Assembly (NCBI GenBank): GCA_905250125.1
Contig: CAJNOL010000498.1
Span: 62,001-126,000, forward strand
DNA from: Rotaria sordida
Lineage: Eukaryota > Rotifera > Eurotatoria > Philodinida > Philodinidae
Length of the DNA stretch: 64,000 nucleotides
Direction of reading: 5' to 3'
The number at the start of each line of letters is the position of its first letter. Within the stretch, counting starts at the first letter, position 1. Shown piece after piece: positions 11,818 to 23,422 of this stretch. Below the pieces are notes generated by a model. It had not been told where the DNA came from, ran no database searches, and was given only the letters and a program-made list of their open reading frames with translations. The translations under genes and the position numbers were made by a program.

Positions 11818-14212
11818 TCACTTTTTTGTTAATATATTTCCAAGTATATTCATCATTGTCTTCATATTAGTTTGAATTTCATCAATTTGTATTTTTAATT
11901 CCTTTATTGTTTGTTGATAATTTCGAAGTTCGTAACTAAGTAATCGTTCACGTTCAAGTATTTCAGCATTCTGATGTAAATAATCAGGTGATGCATTTTG
12001 TCGACCTTGTAATTGTCGAAAAAATGTTTCATTACATTCATCAATAAATTCTCGTGTTAATAATAAATGTGCATGAGCATGACAATCAATTGCATGCGTA
12101 CTATAAGAACCACCTGTTTCCCATTTACCGAAATTAAGTGCAATAGTATTAACTGGCCATTGAATATTATTACGATTTGTTTGTAAATAAAGTTCAGAAT
12201 AAAGAAAACGACATGTATAAATAACTGTTAACCAAAATAATGGTAAACAAGCCATTTTACGATTAGTTATATGCCAAGGTGGTGTTGCATACATAACAAG
12301 ATCACGTACTGTTTCACGTTTACTAGTAAAAATAAAACTAGATGTTTGCCAATGAAAGTTAAGACCATAATCAATATTATTGTCATTTGTTAATATAGAA
12401 ATATGTGAATTTAGCACTAAAAGAACAGGACATTTTATTATCGAAACGATATGAAACTTTCAATACGTAATAGATCGTAGAAAATATTTTAAAAATAATA
12501 ACATCTATCAAGAATATTTTCTAGTCTTGTTATCTATAATTTTGAAAGACCAATTAACGAATCGATTTAAGAGTAGTTTTTTCCTTCTTTTTTGACTGCT
12601 ACTGATATCCAAGGATGGTATAACCGATCAAACACCAAAAGTAAAGAGACACCTGTTTGAGGAGACAAGTTTTGAAGTGAACTATTGCAATTTTTTTCGA
12701 GAAATTCGGATTTTCATACCGTAGCATTCTGGCATATTATGATCTTCATCGAGATTTTATAGGATTGAACTGAAATTTTTTTTGTTGAGATGTCTAAGAT
12801 TATATCTCAGAGGTAATTTTAAGCTTTCCCCAAAATCTCACTTTCACTTTTTTATGAGAGAAATATGTAAATGTGCGGTGTCAAGGCCGAGGCCTTGACT
12901 TCCAGAATCCTGTAAATTCAGGTAGGAAAGTCAAATACGAAAACAGTCGATATTATCTCTGAAGACTACTTCCAAGTATCAATGATGAAAATTTCAGTCC
13001 GATAGAACAAAATTAAATGGGGGAGAGGGGTCATAAGCAACTAGGATGCTGCTCTATAGAAAATCGCAAAAATCCACTTCAAAATTTGTTTCTATGAACA
13101 TGTGTCTCCTTACTTTTAGTATTCTATCTGTGATAAAAATTTCAACTTGATCGGTTGTACCGTCTTCGAGCAGTAGAAGCGGTCAAAACAGAAGAGGAGC
13201 ACCTTTAAGTTCTTATGTAAATCTTTTTGGAATAGTTTAGACACTTTTACTGAAAAGTTTCTCGCTCTATATTTTGTCATTTCTCTCTAGATGATTTACT
13301 TGATTTGACTGGCCATTGCATAGCAATAGTACTATTAACAAAAAATTGTCCACATTTTTGTAAACCATCATCACGTAACATTGAACCATTTTCTAAACAA
13401 ATCAATGTTGAATGAAGAGCATGCGCATATTTACCACCTTCTTTCTCACATGTTGTTTGATAACGACAATGTCGTTCAGATACAAGTGGTTCAAATTTTG
13501 GTTCTGATAAATGTTCATATTTAACAAAATGACGATATTTATCAACATATGTACGAGCTTTATTAAGAAAATCTATTCGTTGTTCTTGTTCATTTTTTTG
13601 CCAATAATAATCAAACCAAACAACAGGATCTAAATTGAGACGTAATTCCCAAAGATTGTTTAAATGATGATCAGAATTATAGAATGAAGCTGGACGTAAT
13701 TCAATACGAAATTGTTTATTAAATGGTAATTGCGTTTCTTGACATAATGTTTGAATTTTATGAAGCATTTTACTAGTTAATCGAGCTAATTGAATACTTA
13801 ATTCATTTATATTTGCTTTGTCATTTGTTATATCAAAATATGGTGTGTTCATACCTACTAATACTGGTTCACCAGGAAGAAAATCAATTTCATAATCAAT
13901 TGATGTTTGAATCGAAGTTTGATATGATGATAATGCATTTATAACTGCCTTAAAAAAAAGATTAGAAATATGTTTCAAATTTTAGAAAATATTTTTCATG
14001 CAGACTCTTTGTTTTTCTTCATGAATTTTTTGTTGAGTAAGTCTTATTTCATCCGATTGTAAGATCCATTGATAATCTGACAAAACTAGATTATCTTGAT
14101 ATCGATGTTGTTTAAATGTTGTTAATGATGTACTACGTATTGGAGGAGAATATGTTGATTTTTTTGAAAGAATTCTTTGATATCGTTTTTCGAATGGTAT
14201 CTCATTGGCCAT
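11818..14212 (-). CDS. Three-exon gene for a HIT-like motif protein with coiled-coil tail (paralog B)
   Basis: Function not recognised. Model on the minus strand: exons 14212-14006, 13948-13300 and 12416-11818, introns of 57 and 883 bp in phase 0 and phase 1, joined frame of 1455 nt (484 aa). The middle exon is 649 nt, exactly as in paralog A. Shared blocks are GEPVLVG, FDITND, FRIELRP, NLDPVVWFD, PPWHI and ERERLLSYE. The histidine-triad-like motif is H398-x-H400-x-H402 in CHAHAHLLL. A coiled-coil helix ends the protein; the Ser/Tyr-rich tail of paralog A is missing. The intron 1 donor (AGA|GTCTGC) is weak and rests on homology. Codon use is strongly A/T-ending, unlike paralog A. The gene is convergent with paralog A. 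A nucleotide-hydrolysing HIT-like enzyme is a guess from motif only. Confidence 0.75.
12587..13191. mobile_element. Foldback/MITE-like inverted repeat in intron 2 of paralog B
   Basis: Long imperfect inverted repeat of about 600 bp. The left end (TTGACTGCTACTG...TAACCGATCAA) is matched in reverse complement at the right end (GATCGGTTGTACCG...CAGTAGAAGCGGTCAA). Matching continues inward through AGACAC...TTTTGAAGTG and an ACTGAAATTTT block. Near the centre is a GC-rich perfect hairpin at 12880-12899 (GTCAAGGCC, two-base loop, GGCCTTGAC). No coding capacity. Confidence 0.75.
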
Positions 14213-17200
14213 TATTATAAGAGAACATCATATCCACGTGGGTTTATTTAAAAAATAAAAAGAAGAAAATAAAAACAAGTGAAGATAAGAACATAAAACA
14301 AAGCAAACTATTCCACTTGATTCTTTTTTCATTGGTTCAAGTTTACTTTTTTATCTTATAGTTGAAAGTGTTAATTTGAGGGCAATATGATAGAATTACG
14401 ATAGAGTATCTCTAACTTTCAAATGATCTTCGTAAGCCTTCATGAGACTAAAAATAGCCCATTCTTATGGATTTTAAGGTTCAGATTTCAAATATTATTT
14501 CTATAAAGAAAAATGATGCAGACACAATAGTATATATGTATTCTATTTTTAAGTTCTATTCCTTAAATATCTTTTCTGCTTCTCAACAAGAATAAAACAA
14601 ACGAACATTGATATGTGGCGTTACTATAGAAATATCTCATTCTATATTCCCAACCCATATCCAATATCATTTTGACGAAAAAACACAAAACAATTTTCTA
14701 AAGTAAATTTGTGGTACCAAATATGGTTGTTTTGATAGATATTCAATCAACTGAGTATCTCAATCCGATCTAATGATTACATTTTAGATACTTTGTTTCA
14801 TATCACTTAGTTCAATTAAATTCTATTTAGATGACTTTCAAAAAACAACCTTGCAGTGTTATAGCCAATCAAAGAAGTTTTATGCTGAGTTATTGTCTCC
14901 AGCATGTTATCGACTGTTCAAAGGAACTGTTAATCTAAACCTGAGCACTATTCTGTACATTACCACAGTAAAACAAACTACATATGAGCTGAAATGTATC
15001 GGCATTCACTGTCTGTTTCACTATATAATAAGAACAATGTGACACATAATGTTTGTAAAACCACTAATCAGGAAACATAATAAATCAGTGTCGAGTGCAA
15101 ACGAAACTGACCTAAGAAGTTACGTATATTATTCAAGTACAAATAAGTATACATGTTACGTTTGAGTGAAAAAGATGGAGATAGTGCAAAGCAATATAAC
15201 AGGTCGCAATGAATCTGATATGAAAGAGAAGATAACCGTAATCTAAAACATGTTCTTAGAACGTTGTCGCATCTATACACAACAACTTATAGAACAGTAT
15301 GACGTACATTCTTTGATTATGTCAGCCACACATACTTTTGCGCCCTCAATTGTCTAACAATCCGTTCTTTTTTTCTTTTGTGGAACAAATCTTCATGAAA
15401 TTTCTCCCTATAAACGAAAAAACCATTCCCGCTGTAATGTTTTTCGTTTGGTTGTGTGTTTGTAATATTGAGCATGCGAACAACCGTATTTATAGAAAAA
15501 AAGAACTTCTACTTCTTTAGATATTTAACTGAATATTTGTGTTCTCAAAAATGGTGAAATCCGATGTGTGAAACTGGTTAAAGACTCGATATGATCCGAC
15601 ATGTTTCGATGCTTGGAAACCAGTGGATTTGATTGTGATAATTAGAAACTTAGGGATATTCTCCAAAGGGCCTGCACGTTGCATAGTAGTATAGGATCTG
15701 TCGCATCATTTCAGATACAGTCAGATTGAAGTTTCCGAAAATCTTTCATCAAATTCTATAAAAAAAAATGGCTTCAAAACTAAAATAGTCTTCTATTTGT
15801 AAAGAAAACTTTTACAATTCAAGTTTCCAGAATTCATATCAATGAATGATTCAAGAATCCATTGCTAATATAGACGTGCCTTGTCAGAAAGTTATTCATT
15901 TGTATTGATATTATCGCCATAGCAAGTATCTTCATAAATAACGACTTACTGTTACTTAGATATAGTTTGCTAGTTATGAATATAATTGTGTTAATAGTTT
16001 CAACGGAATTTTTAGAAGTTTGTGAGATAGAGTTAGATTTCATTTGTTATGATTCGACGATCAGATTCCGTATGATCAAATCGGATATTTTCGAAGAAGT
16101 CAAATGCGAAGTTTAGTTATGAGCAATTCTACTCTGCTCAATTACATAGACTAGAGTGTTCACGATAAATGGTGTCGTCAAAAATCTCTAATGTCAAACA
16201 CAATCATTTGTGAGATTTACATTGATTGGCTTGAATCATGGGGGTCGTTACATGTATGGATGTCGTTCAATGTTATTTTGTTATTGATTGCTTATGTGTC
16301 CGAGAAAAAAAGCAGCTAGGTACAATGTATATTTACTCTCAAGTCAAAACAAATTCTATTGACAAATATAATACTGCAAGGCTTGTCTTTCCTATCACTG
16401 CATTGTTTGTTAATTTTTGATGGTTTCTGTTAATGCTAGGAGAGAAACAGCATACTTTTGTACTTTAATGTACTTTTCGACGTGAAATACGTTGTTTTCC
16501 CCTAGTCTTCTATACCAACAAACATAGATACAACTTTAACTTCAATTAGTCATTTAAAATAAATCGGTTTATATTGAGAACTAATTGTCAACAATTGAGC
16601 ACCGTATTTGTAATATGATAAAGCGAGATCCTCTGAATAAAAACTACTACAAAGAACTAACGAATTAAACTCTACGAATTCGTCCGCATTACGAAATTCA
16701 TATGGATAAAGGATTCAATCAAGATATTGGTTCAATTCTCCAATTTTGCTCAAATTCGGTACATGATAATGATCAATTGTCACAATTATACGATCAAATA
16801 TTATACATTCTATTAAATCAGTATTCAAATCAACATCCACGAAAAAAATTTTTCTTCTCATCGAAATTGATATGATGAACAGCAGCATTATTACTACAAC
16901 TACTATCGAAGACTTCTATGTTTAGTTCTAACAGTTGCATAATCTTAAGTAAGAGTATGTCGTAAAAATGATGGTAGAAAACAACCAAATTGATCATAGA
17001 GTATATAATCCACATATTCAAATACTTCTGCTGGATTATTTGACCAAAGTCTAAATATAGAATTATGAGAAATGAATTTCATATGATAAATTTTCACACA
17101 TTTTAATTAATACAGTTTTGGTAGAATAAATTCAATATCTCAATCTGCTGTCGGCATGTTAAAAGAACATATTTTTAATCAAAAGGTTCGAGTCTAAATT

Positions 17201-18126
17201 CGCAACAAAACTGCGTATTATTATTAATAAAAGACTGCTTTATATACATTTTCTTTTACGTGATACAAAAGATTACTCAAATATATGCAGCTTTCCAACT
17301 AAGATTTTTATGCAAAGTTTTACTATGACATTTGTCATTTTTTTTTGAATCGATGTTAAATTGGATAATCTATCTAAGTTTTTTGAAAATCCCTTGAAAA
17401 TATCCTTCATAGTAATTTTGAGAGTTTTTTAAACAATGAAGCTTTTTCTTCAGTTAAAGCTCAGTTGCATAGTAATTATTTGGACACAAAAAAAAAATAC
17501 AGAATTTCGTTCACGACAAGATTACGTGGTCGTTGAATCACAGCGCGATATGTTTTTGTTAAAATTCCCGAAAAACCGAGCAAGCCCCAAAATGAATATA
17601 AGACTTTCTTTTTCATTTATTATGTTCTGAATTTGAACATGAAACTGTCATTTAAAGCTTTGAAAAGATAAACGATCTCATCGAAAATATTTTCATCTTT
17701 TTAGAAACCTTGTGACTTTCTCAGTAACGATATCACATGGTTTTTTTTTCGTTTGTTTTAAGTAAAAGTGAAGTTCAATATTTTGTCGAGTTTAAAATTC
17801 TACTTCTTTTGATGTATGAATGAATAGTCAATGATTGAAAAACTGTATTTACAATTAGTTCGACTCATTATGACTCACCCATTATTTTTTAAAATTCATC
17901 TTTAGAAATAATAGAACATATCACATTTTACTTGGAGCCAAGGAAACCTTTGTTGAATCAGCTTTATGACGAATCTAATCAAGAAATTACCGAAGTCTAT
18001 CTTCTATTATTCTAGATCATATCATCACTAGCGTTCGCCTAACAATAAAGTTTTTGTGCATAACACGTTTTGCTAATAGTTTTCTTTAGCATTTTGATAT
18101 TAGAGAGATCTTTATATTTATTTTTT
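14213..18126. other. Gene-free stretch between paralog B and the phosphoesterase
   Basis: 3.9 kb of AT-rich sequence without a supportable gene. The upstream region of paralog B lies just above 14213. A minus-strand run at about 17080-16948 has natural-looking codon use (it includes WSNNPAEVFEYVDY) but ends at a stop and matches nothing I recognise. It may be a gene remnant. Confidence 0.5.
18117..18122 (-). terminator. Poly(A) signal AATAAA of the phosphoesterase gene
   Basis: AATAAA on the minus strand five bases beyond the stop codon, implying a very short 3' UTR. Confidence 0.5.
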
Positions 18127-20198
18127 TTATTTTTCCATTAAATTTATTTCGTAAAGTTCATGTGGCGGCTCAATTAATCCATTTTCTCTTTCTCTTGTAT
18201 AACCAAGTGGATTATTTATATATTTTATACCATCACCAATATCCAATATCATTTTACGATGACTATGACCTAATAAAAAAAAAAGTCTTTTTTTTAGCAT
18301 AGAATGTTTGGTTGATACTACTAACCAAATATGTGTATTTGTGGTTTAATTAATTTTAATTGCTCATCTAATAATTCAGTTCCAGCCACTAATGAAAAAT
18401 TAGCTGTCAATGTTCCGCTTGCTATTTCTTCATTTTGTGGTGTGTTGTTTTGACTTTCGAGCCATTTTTGTCGACGACGAGACATTTCACTACGATATGC
18501 CTGCATTAATTTTCTATGTTTAAAGAAAATAAGGAATTTTGTATGTAATAAACCTAGTAATACTGTCATTCAATACATACTTGCTTGTTAAAAAATGTGA
18601 AAATGTTATGATTTTTGAGTTGCTTTTATTCTTATTTAAACTGGATAAATGTTGCTCATTTAGATTAACAAAATATTTTGCAGCTTCACGTTGTGGTACT
18701 TCCTAAATTTTTTTTGTTAAAAAAAAAATACAATATAAAATCTATCAAAAATATAAATCATAGCTTTTCATACATCTGTCCATTGACATCGATAATAATC
18801 CGTCCAGAGTTGTAAGTCACTTTCAATATTTGGAACCGGCATATGTAAACTATCATCATACCTAAAAAGAATATAAGTAAATAGTAAAGAAAATATTCAT
18901 ATACTGCGCGAATATGATAGAAAGAAAAGGCGACTATAATGTTTTGACTAGAGAACGGAATATATGTAGGCTAGTAGAGATAGACCTCCTCCTCTATCTA
19001 ATAATGCATGCATTAGCGGGTTCTACACTGCGTACTATTGACATATCAATACGTGGTGCTGTAGTATCTACGATACAAATGCTCAATAGAGCAGCTACCG
19101 GTGAAACTAGAACTGTAGCTCCTCTTCTGTTTTGGGAAGAGTAATGAAGAGTGTAGCTACTTTATTATCACTATATATTCTTGATAACACGACACACTTA
19201 GCGAGGGTACCACTAGTCACTGCCCAACCAAAATAAGAGGAGTGTTAGTGTTCTGGCCCTATCATTATACACATCATCAGATAGAAGAAGTCTATTTTCA
19301 CAAGCCTACATATATCTCACTCTATAGTCATCTTTTTGTAGAGACAAAATCACAAGGCTGTTGAATGAAAAAATTAGGGAAAATACTTAATAAATCTTCC
19401 GAATCAAAATAGTTTTTCTTGCATTTATTTTAGAAAGACATCAGTTGTGTATCTAGCGATTGGGCAATTGCCTACATCTTGAAAAGTTATGGTCCAAGAA
19501 TTTTTTTTTTGGAAATAGTAATAACTGTCCATAGTTGCCTACTTCTGAAAACAGTTTGACTGATAAATTACTTTCAAATAAAAAATCTCTGACTGCACCA
19601 CTGAAAGACATATAGGTTACGTAAAAGTATCATTTAAATTTATATTCTCTAATTTTTTTGTTAAGGGAGATAAATTTGAGAGTAAAACATCAATACAACA
19701 CTAACCATCCATACAAGGGTACAATAGTTACACCTTGACTAGTAACACCAGGTCTTGTATGTATACCAATATCATCGCAAATTTCTAATATCTAAGAAAA
19801 CGAAATAAATGTATAAATACTGAATAGAATAATAATTATATATTATTATTTTCTACATAGTGAAATTTTTCTATGGAATTATAAATTTGTAATTCTTCAT
19901 CTTCTCTTAATGATTTTGTCCATAATTCATGATTGCCCGGACAATAGTAAACATCTTTAAATTTTGACTTGAATAATTTTAATGTATGTACTAATTTGGA
20001 TAGAACATGTGTAACATCACCTAGAATACTCAAATATAATTTTGTAACAGAACATTTTTTTAAAAATATATAACACTAACCTGCAATAATTACTGTATCA
20101 TTTAAATATTTATCATTTGACAATTTTTCAACCCATTTCATATTCTCATCATCATCCACATGAAGATCTGAGATAGTATATATCTTTTCATCGGACAT
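18127..20198 (-). CDS. Calcineurin-like metallophosphoesterase, seven exons
   Basis: Predicted metal-dependent phosphoesterase; substrate unknown, no signal peptide, so probably intracellular. Exons on the minus strand: 20198-20081, 20020-19857, 19791-19706, 18861-18774, 18702-18581, 18513-18326 and 18269-18127. All junctions are GT-AG and the phases agree, giving 909 nt (302 aa). The family's metal-binding motifs are all present in order: D11-x-H13, G40-D41, G68-N69-H70-E71, H188 in FSHFL, and G256-H257-x-H259 near the C-terminus. Five introns are 55-71 bp; intron 3 (19705-18862) is 844 bp and contains a MITE. The first ATG opens MSDEKIYTISDLH, the normal start of the fold. Related uncharacterised proteins occur widely in eukaryotes and bacteria. 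Confidence 0.9.
18924..19338. mobile_element. MITE with ~60-bp terminal inverted repeats inside the phosphoesterase gene
   Basis: The ends AAAAGGCGACTATA...ATATATGTAGGCTAGT...TAGACCTCCTCCTCTATCT and (reverse complement of the right end) AAAAAGATGACTATA...ATATATGTAGGCTTGT...TAGACTTCTTCTATCT pair over about 60 bp. The element is about 415 bp, visibly more GC-rich than its surroundings, and lies wholly within intron 3. The 76-codon open frame inside it is not a recognisable protein. No clear target-site duplication was found. Confidence 0.75.
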
Positions 20199-23100
20199 TT
20201 TAACAAAAAAAAAAGGAAAAAAAAACAACAAATTAAACAGTGTGCGAATTTTATTATATAAGATGCTTGAATAAATAATAACTACATGCATCCACGTGTG
20301 TTTAAATAGGTAATTGTGAGCAAAGAACAGAATGAAAAAAAAGGTATTCGATCGACTATCATCATATCGTTTCTTTTCTTTTATTACTTGCATTGCACAA
20401 CTCATAGTTTATAATTTATTGTATTGGCTATTTGTCAATCATGATTCATTCGGAGTTACTAATAATTGGTCATATTTAATCTCTAAAATTTATATACTGA
20501 AGAATGATGTTAAAAGAACCATGTAATATGGCTACTACTGATTGACTATTTCGTTTTTTTAATGAAAGTTTTCGGTATAAAAAAAAAACGATGTTGGAAG
20601 CTTTCGAGCACAGAGAACATGAATTTGACTTCGATTAATCTGGAGAGGCAACAGCTAATTGAGATGATTGCACATTTCTATTAGTCTAACTTGAATTTCA
20701 GAAGATGCTGCATAATCATTATACTCATACGATTCTTCCGCTAGCACTAAAATATGGAAATGAAATCTTTAGAGAAGATTAGACATTTCAAGAGGACAAT
20801 ATAAATCCTCACATTCAGCACTAACTCCAGCAATAATGCTACGAAAAGTTTCCGTCTTTCATAGACAAGAATCATTGATCACTAATGATTTCAGATTTAA
20901 AATGATTGTATCAGCAAATTTGTTGCAATCATCAATTGAAAGAAAGTAACATCGAAAGACATATTTATTGGAAAATTGAAACATGCAATCAAAAAGCCAT
21001 TTGACATGACGCTGTTTTACAAAATTGTTCGTCTTGTACTGTTTGTTTGAAACATACATGAGAAACTATTGGATATTGTCCGTATAACTAAAAATAAAAT
21101 ACCAATTTGTTGGGAATTTAGAGATGAATCTTTAAGAAAAAAAGTCTAAAACAACAAATATTCAAAGAGACATCATTGAAGTGTACATAGACGCCGTTCT
21201 TTCTATGACCTTGGCGACTCTTTCTTATCTTTGCATTCCTCGCTGTTCTCCCTAGTCACCGATTCGAATAGACGAATTAGTACAGCAGTTATTATTTGTT
21301 TGGTAGAACAGAATGTTGCTGTAATCATCCATTATTTATCGTCTGCGAAGTTAGATGACGAAGTGACCGACAAATGTCATTCGTTTGACGTTTGTGCTCT
21401 TGTTGTTCAGTCAGATGTATGAAAAAAACGAACTATTTCATCAAATTGTAGAAAATTTAAATCAATTTGATATCGTCATTTCGAAAGTCAACTTTGAGCA
21501 TTGGAATGAACCTAACGAAAATAATAAAGCATATATTGAATGCATATAGATTACTCTTTGAACATAATGAACTTTAAGAGATATATTTGAAGATTTCATC
21601 TCGAGCTAGGTTTCTTTCTTCGAACAATACATATTCGATTTGTATCAGAGTAATAGAACATTGTACTATTCATTATCATATAAACTTGTCGATAATTGAA
21701 GATCGAATACCATGAAAGACCGACAATTATAATCATTTTTTGACTATCAGAAAATATTCCTTGCTATCTATGATCGACGTTATGTATAGAAATTTATGCT
21801 TCTTAGATGAGTGAACTGAGTTAATTAGATGAAGTCATTTCAACACATTTCTCAAGTGAATAAAGTTCGCCAACAAACATTTTCGTATGTACAACAAAAT
21901 GAACTTGATTTATTGCAAACTTAGACTTTATGGCCAATGCTATTTTCTTTCTAATAATAGAAAGAAAACATGCCAAATAGTTGAATGTAAACCAATTCTT
22001 TTAATACTATTATCCTTTCATCTGGCTTCTAAATCGAATTTTTCCGTTGTCCTGAAAAATTACAAGGATTTGAAAGATCAAGGGCTGTTTCATCTTTATG
22101 TCATCTCTCTCTACTTAGAGGATATGTTTTTTTTCGTCAATATATTCTATTTAATCTTTTTCATTGATGCCTATTAAGAATTGTAGCGCACAGTATCTAC
22201 CTCTCATCCAACATAATTATGGTCAATTGTATTGCTTCTCATAGAATTAAAACAGATATGCGTGATGGGTTTGTTATCATGTATTCTTTTTTTTTGTTAT
22301 TGCTATTTTTTTTTCGAGAAAGTAAACGATGAATCTTTTTTAGGTTGCTAATGTTGAATTAAGATTATCATGCCACTTCAGAATTCAAAATTTCTTTAAC
22401 GGTAATCGATAAATCTATTAGAACAACTTGAGTTATACATAAAATTTAGTTCATTTAACACAGTTTCATAATAGAAATTTTCGAATCTTATAGACAGAAG
22501 TTGAACTTCGTGTAAAAATTCATGTCTTCATTTACAACGCTATTCCAAATAAAGAAAACCAATATTAGTTTAATTTGAACATCAGATTTTAGTGATTATT
22601 GCAGATATGAATAAAACAGTTTTGTGTATAACGTATTTAATAAATAAATATTAGTTCAAAATTCATTAAGTTATTCCTTTAGACTTTTTCTGATTCTTTG
22701 AACTTGAAAGGAATGCTGAAGTATAAGAGTAAAAATTTGCACTCAACTCCTCCTCACCTGCAAATCGTGACAAACATAACCATGGGAACGTCACAAACCG
22801 TAACTAAAGATGTGCGGACTCATAGTTCTTGGTTTCAGTCTATAAAAACCTATTCTAACATTTATTTGCGTCTCATCTAAAAAAAACTCTTCAATACTTC
22901 TTTTTTTATATTTATTTAGTCAACAACTAGTACTTTTATGATTCATAAGATAATTCACTTCAAATCACAGAATATTTAGCTGAATCTTCAGTTCCGATTT
23001 GGACAACCTTTTTTTTTCTTGTAGTGTCAATGCCGGTCTTGGTAACTTTTCTTTCCCGTGGTTCTGCACATTTCTAACCGTGACAGACATTGTTGATAAC

Positions 23101-23422
23101 GATGATGAAGAAATGTATGATGCGCTAAAAGCTTTATCTGTATATAGTTGAAAAGAAAAAAAAAAAGAATTAAAAACAATCAATATCATATTTATTTTTC
23201 TTTATACGCTTATATGTTGTACATGTGAGAACAGTATAGAAAAGGAGTAATCGCTCGTTTGTTTTCTTTTTTTTTTTTTAATATTTTTTATTTTTAGCTT
23301 GAAAAAAAACACAAACAAAAGAAGAGTAAACTTAAAATATCCAAGACGGAAAGAAACGTAAATTTTAGCAAGCTCTAGGATGAATAAAGACTGCACATAA
23401 GAGTTTTATTTTTCTTTCTTTT
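20199..23422. other. Gene-free stretch between the phosphoesterase and the UBR4 3' end
   Basis: AT-rich sequence. The promoter of the phosphoesterase gene must lie just above 20198; a poly-A/T tract is present there but no clear TATA box. Several 60-96 codon open frames have the composition of random AT-rich sequence. Nothing recognisable was seen. Confidence 0.5.
23405..23410 (-). terminator. Poly(A) signal AATAAA of UBR4
   Basis: AATAAA on the minus strand 12 bases after the UBR4 stop codon, consistent with a very short 3' UTR as in the other genes of this window. Confidence 0.5.

Noticed and set aside
299..14212. Interpretation of the convergent paralogs as a recent palindrome (gene-converted inverted duplication)
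   Set aside because: The copies differ in codon use, intron content and C-terminus, and are perhaps two-thirds identical by eye in the best region; only an old duplication is supported.
17180..17215. GGTTCGAGTC, resembling a tRNA T-loop
   Set aside because: No matching acceptor stem, D-arm or anticodon arm could be placed upstream; no tRNA gene supported in the window.
18914..19144. 76-codon open frame in the phosphoesterase intron
   Set aside because: It falls almost wholly inside the MITE and begins in its terminal repeat; no protein features.
22965..23189. 74-codon minus-strand open frame just beyond the UBR4 stop, preceded by a possible acceptor
   Set aside because: It lies after the UBR4 stop and poly(A) signal, has no start of its own with context, and matches nothing; more likely chance or 3' flanking sequence.
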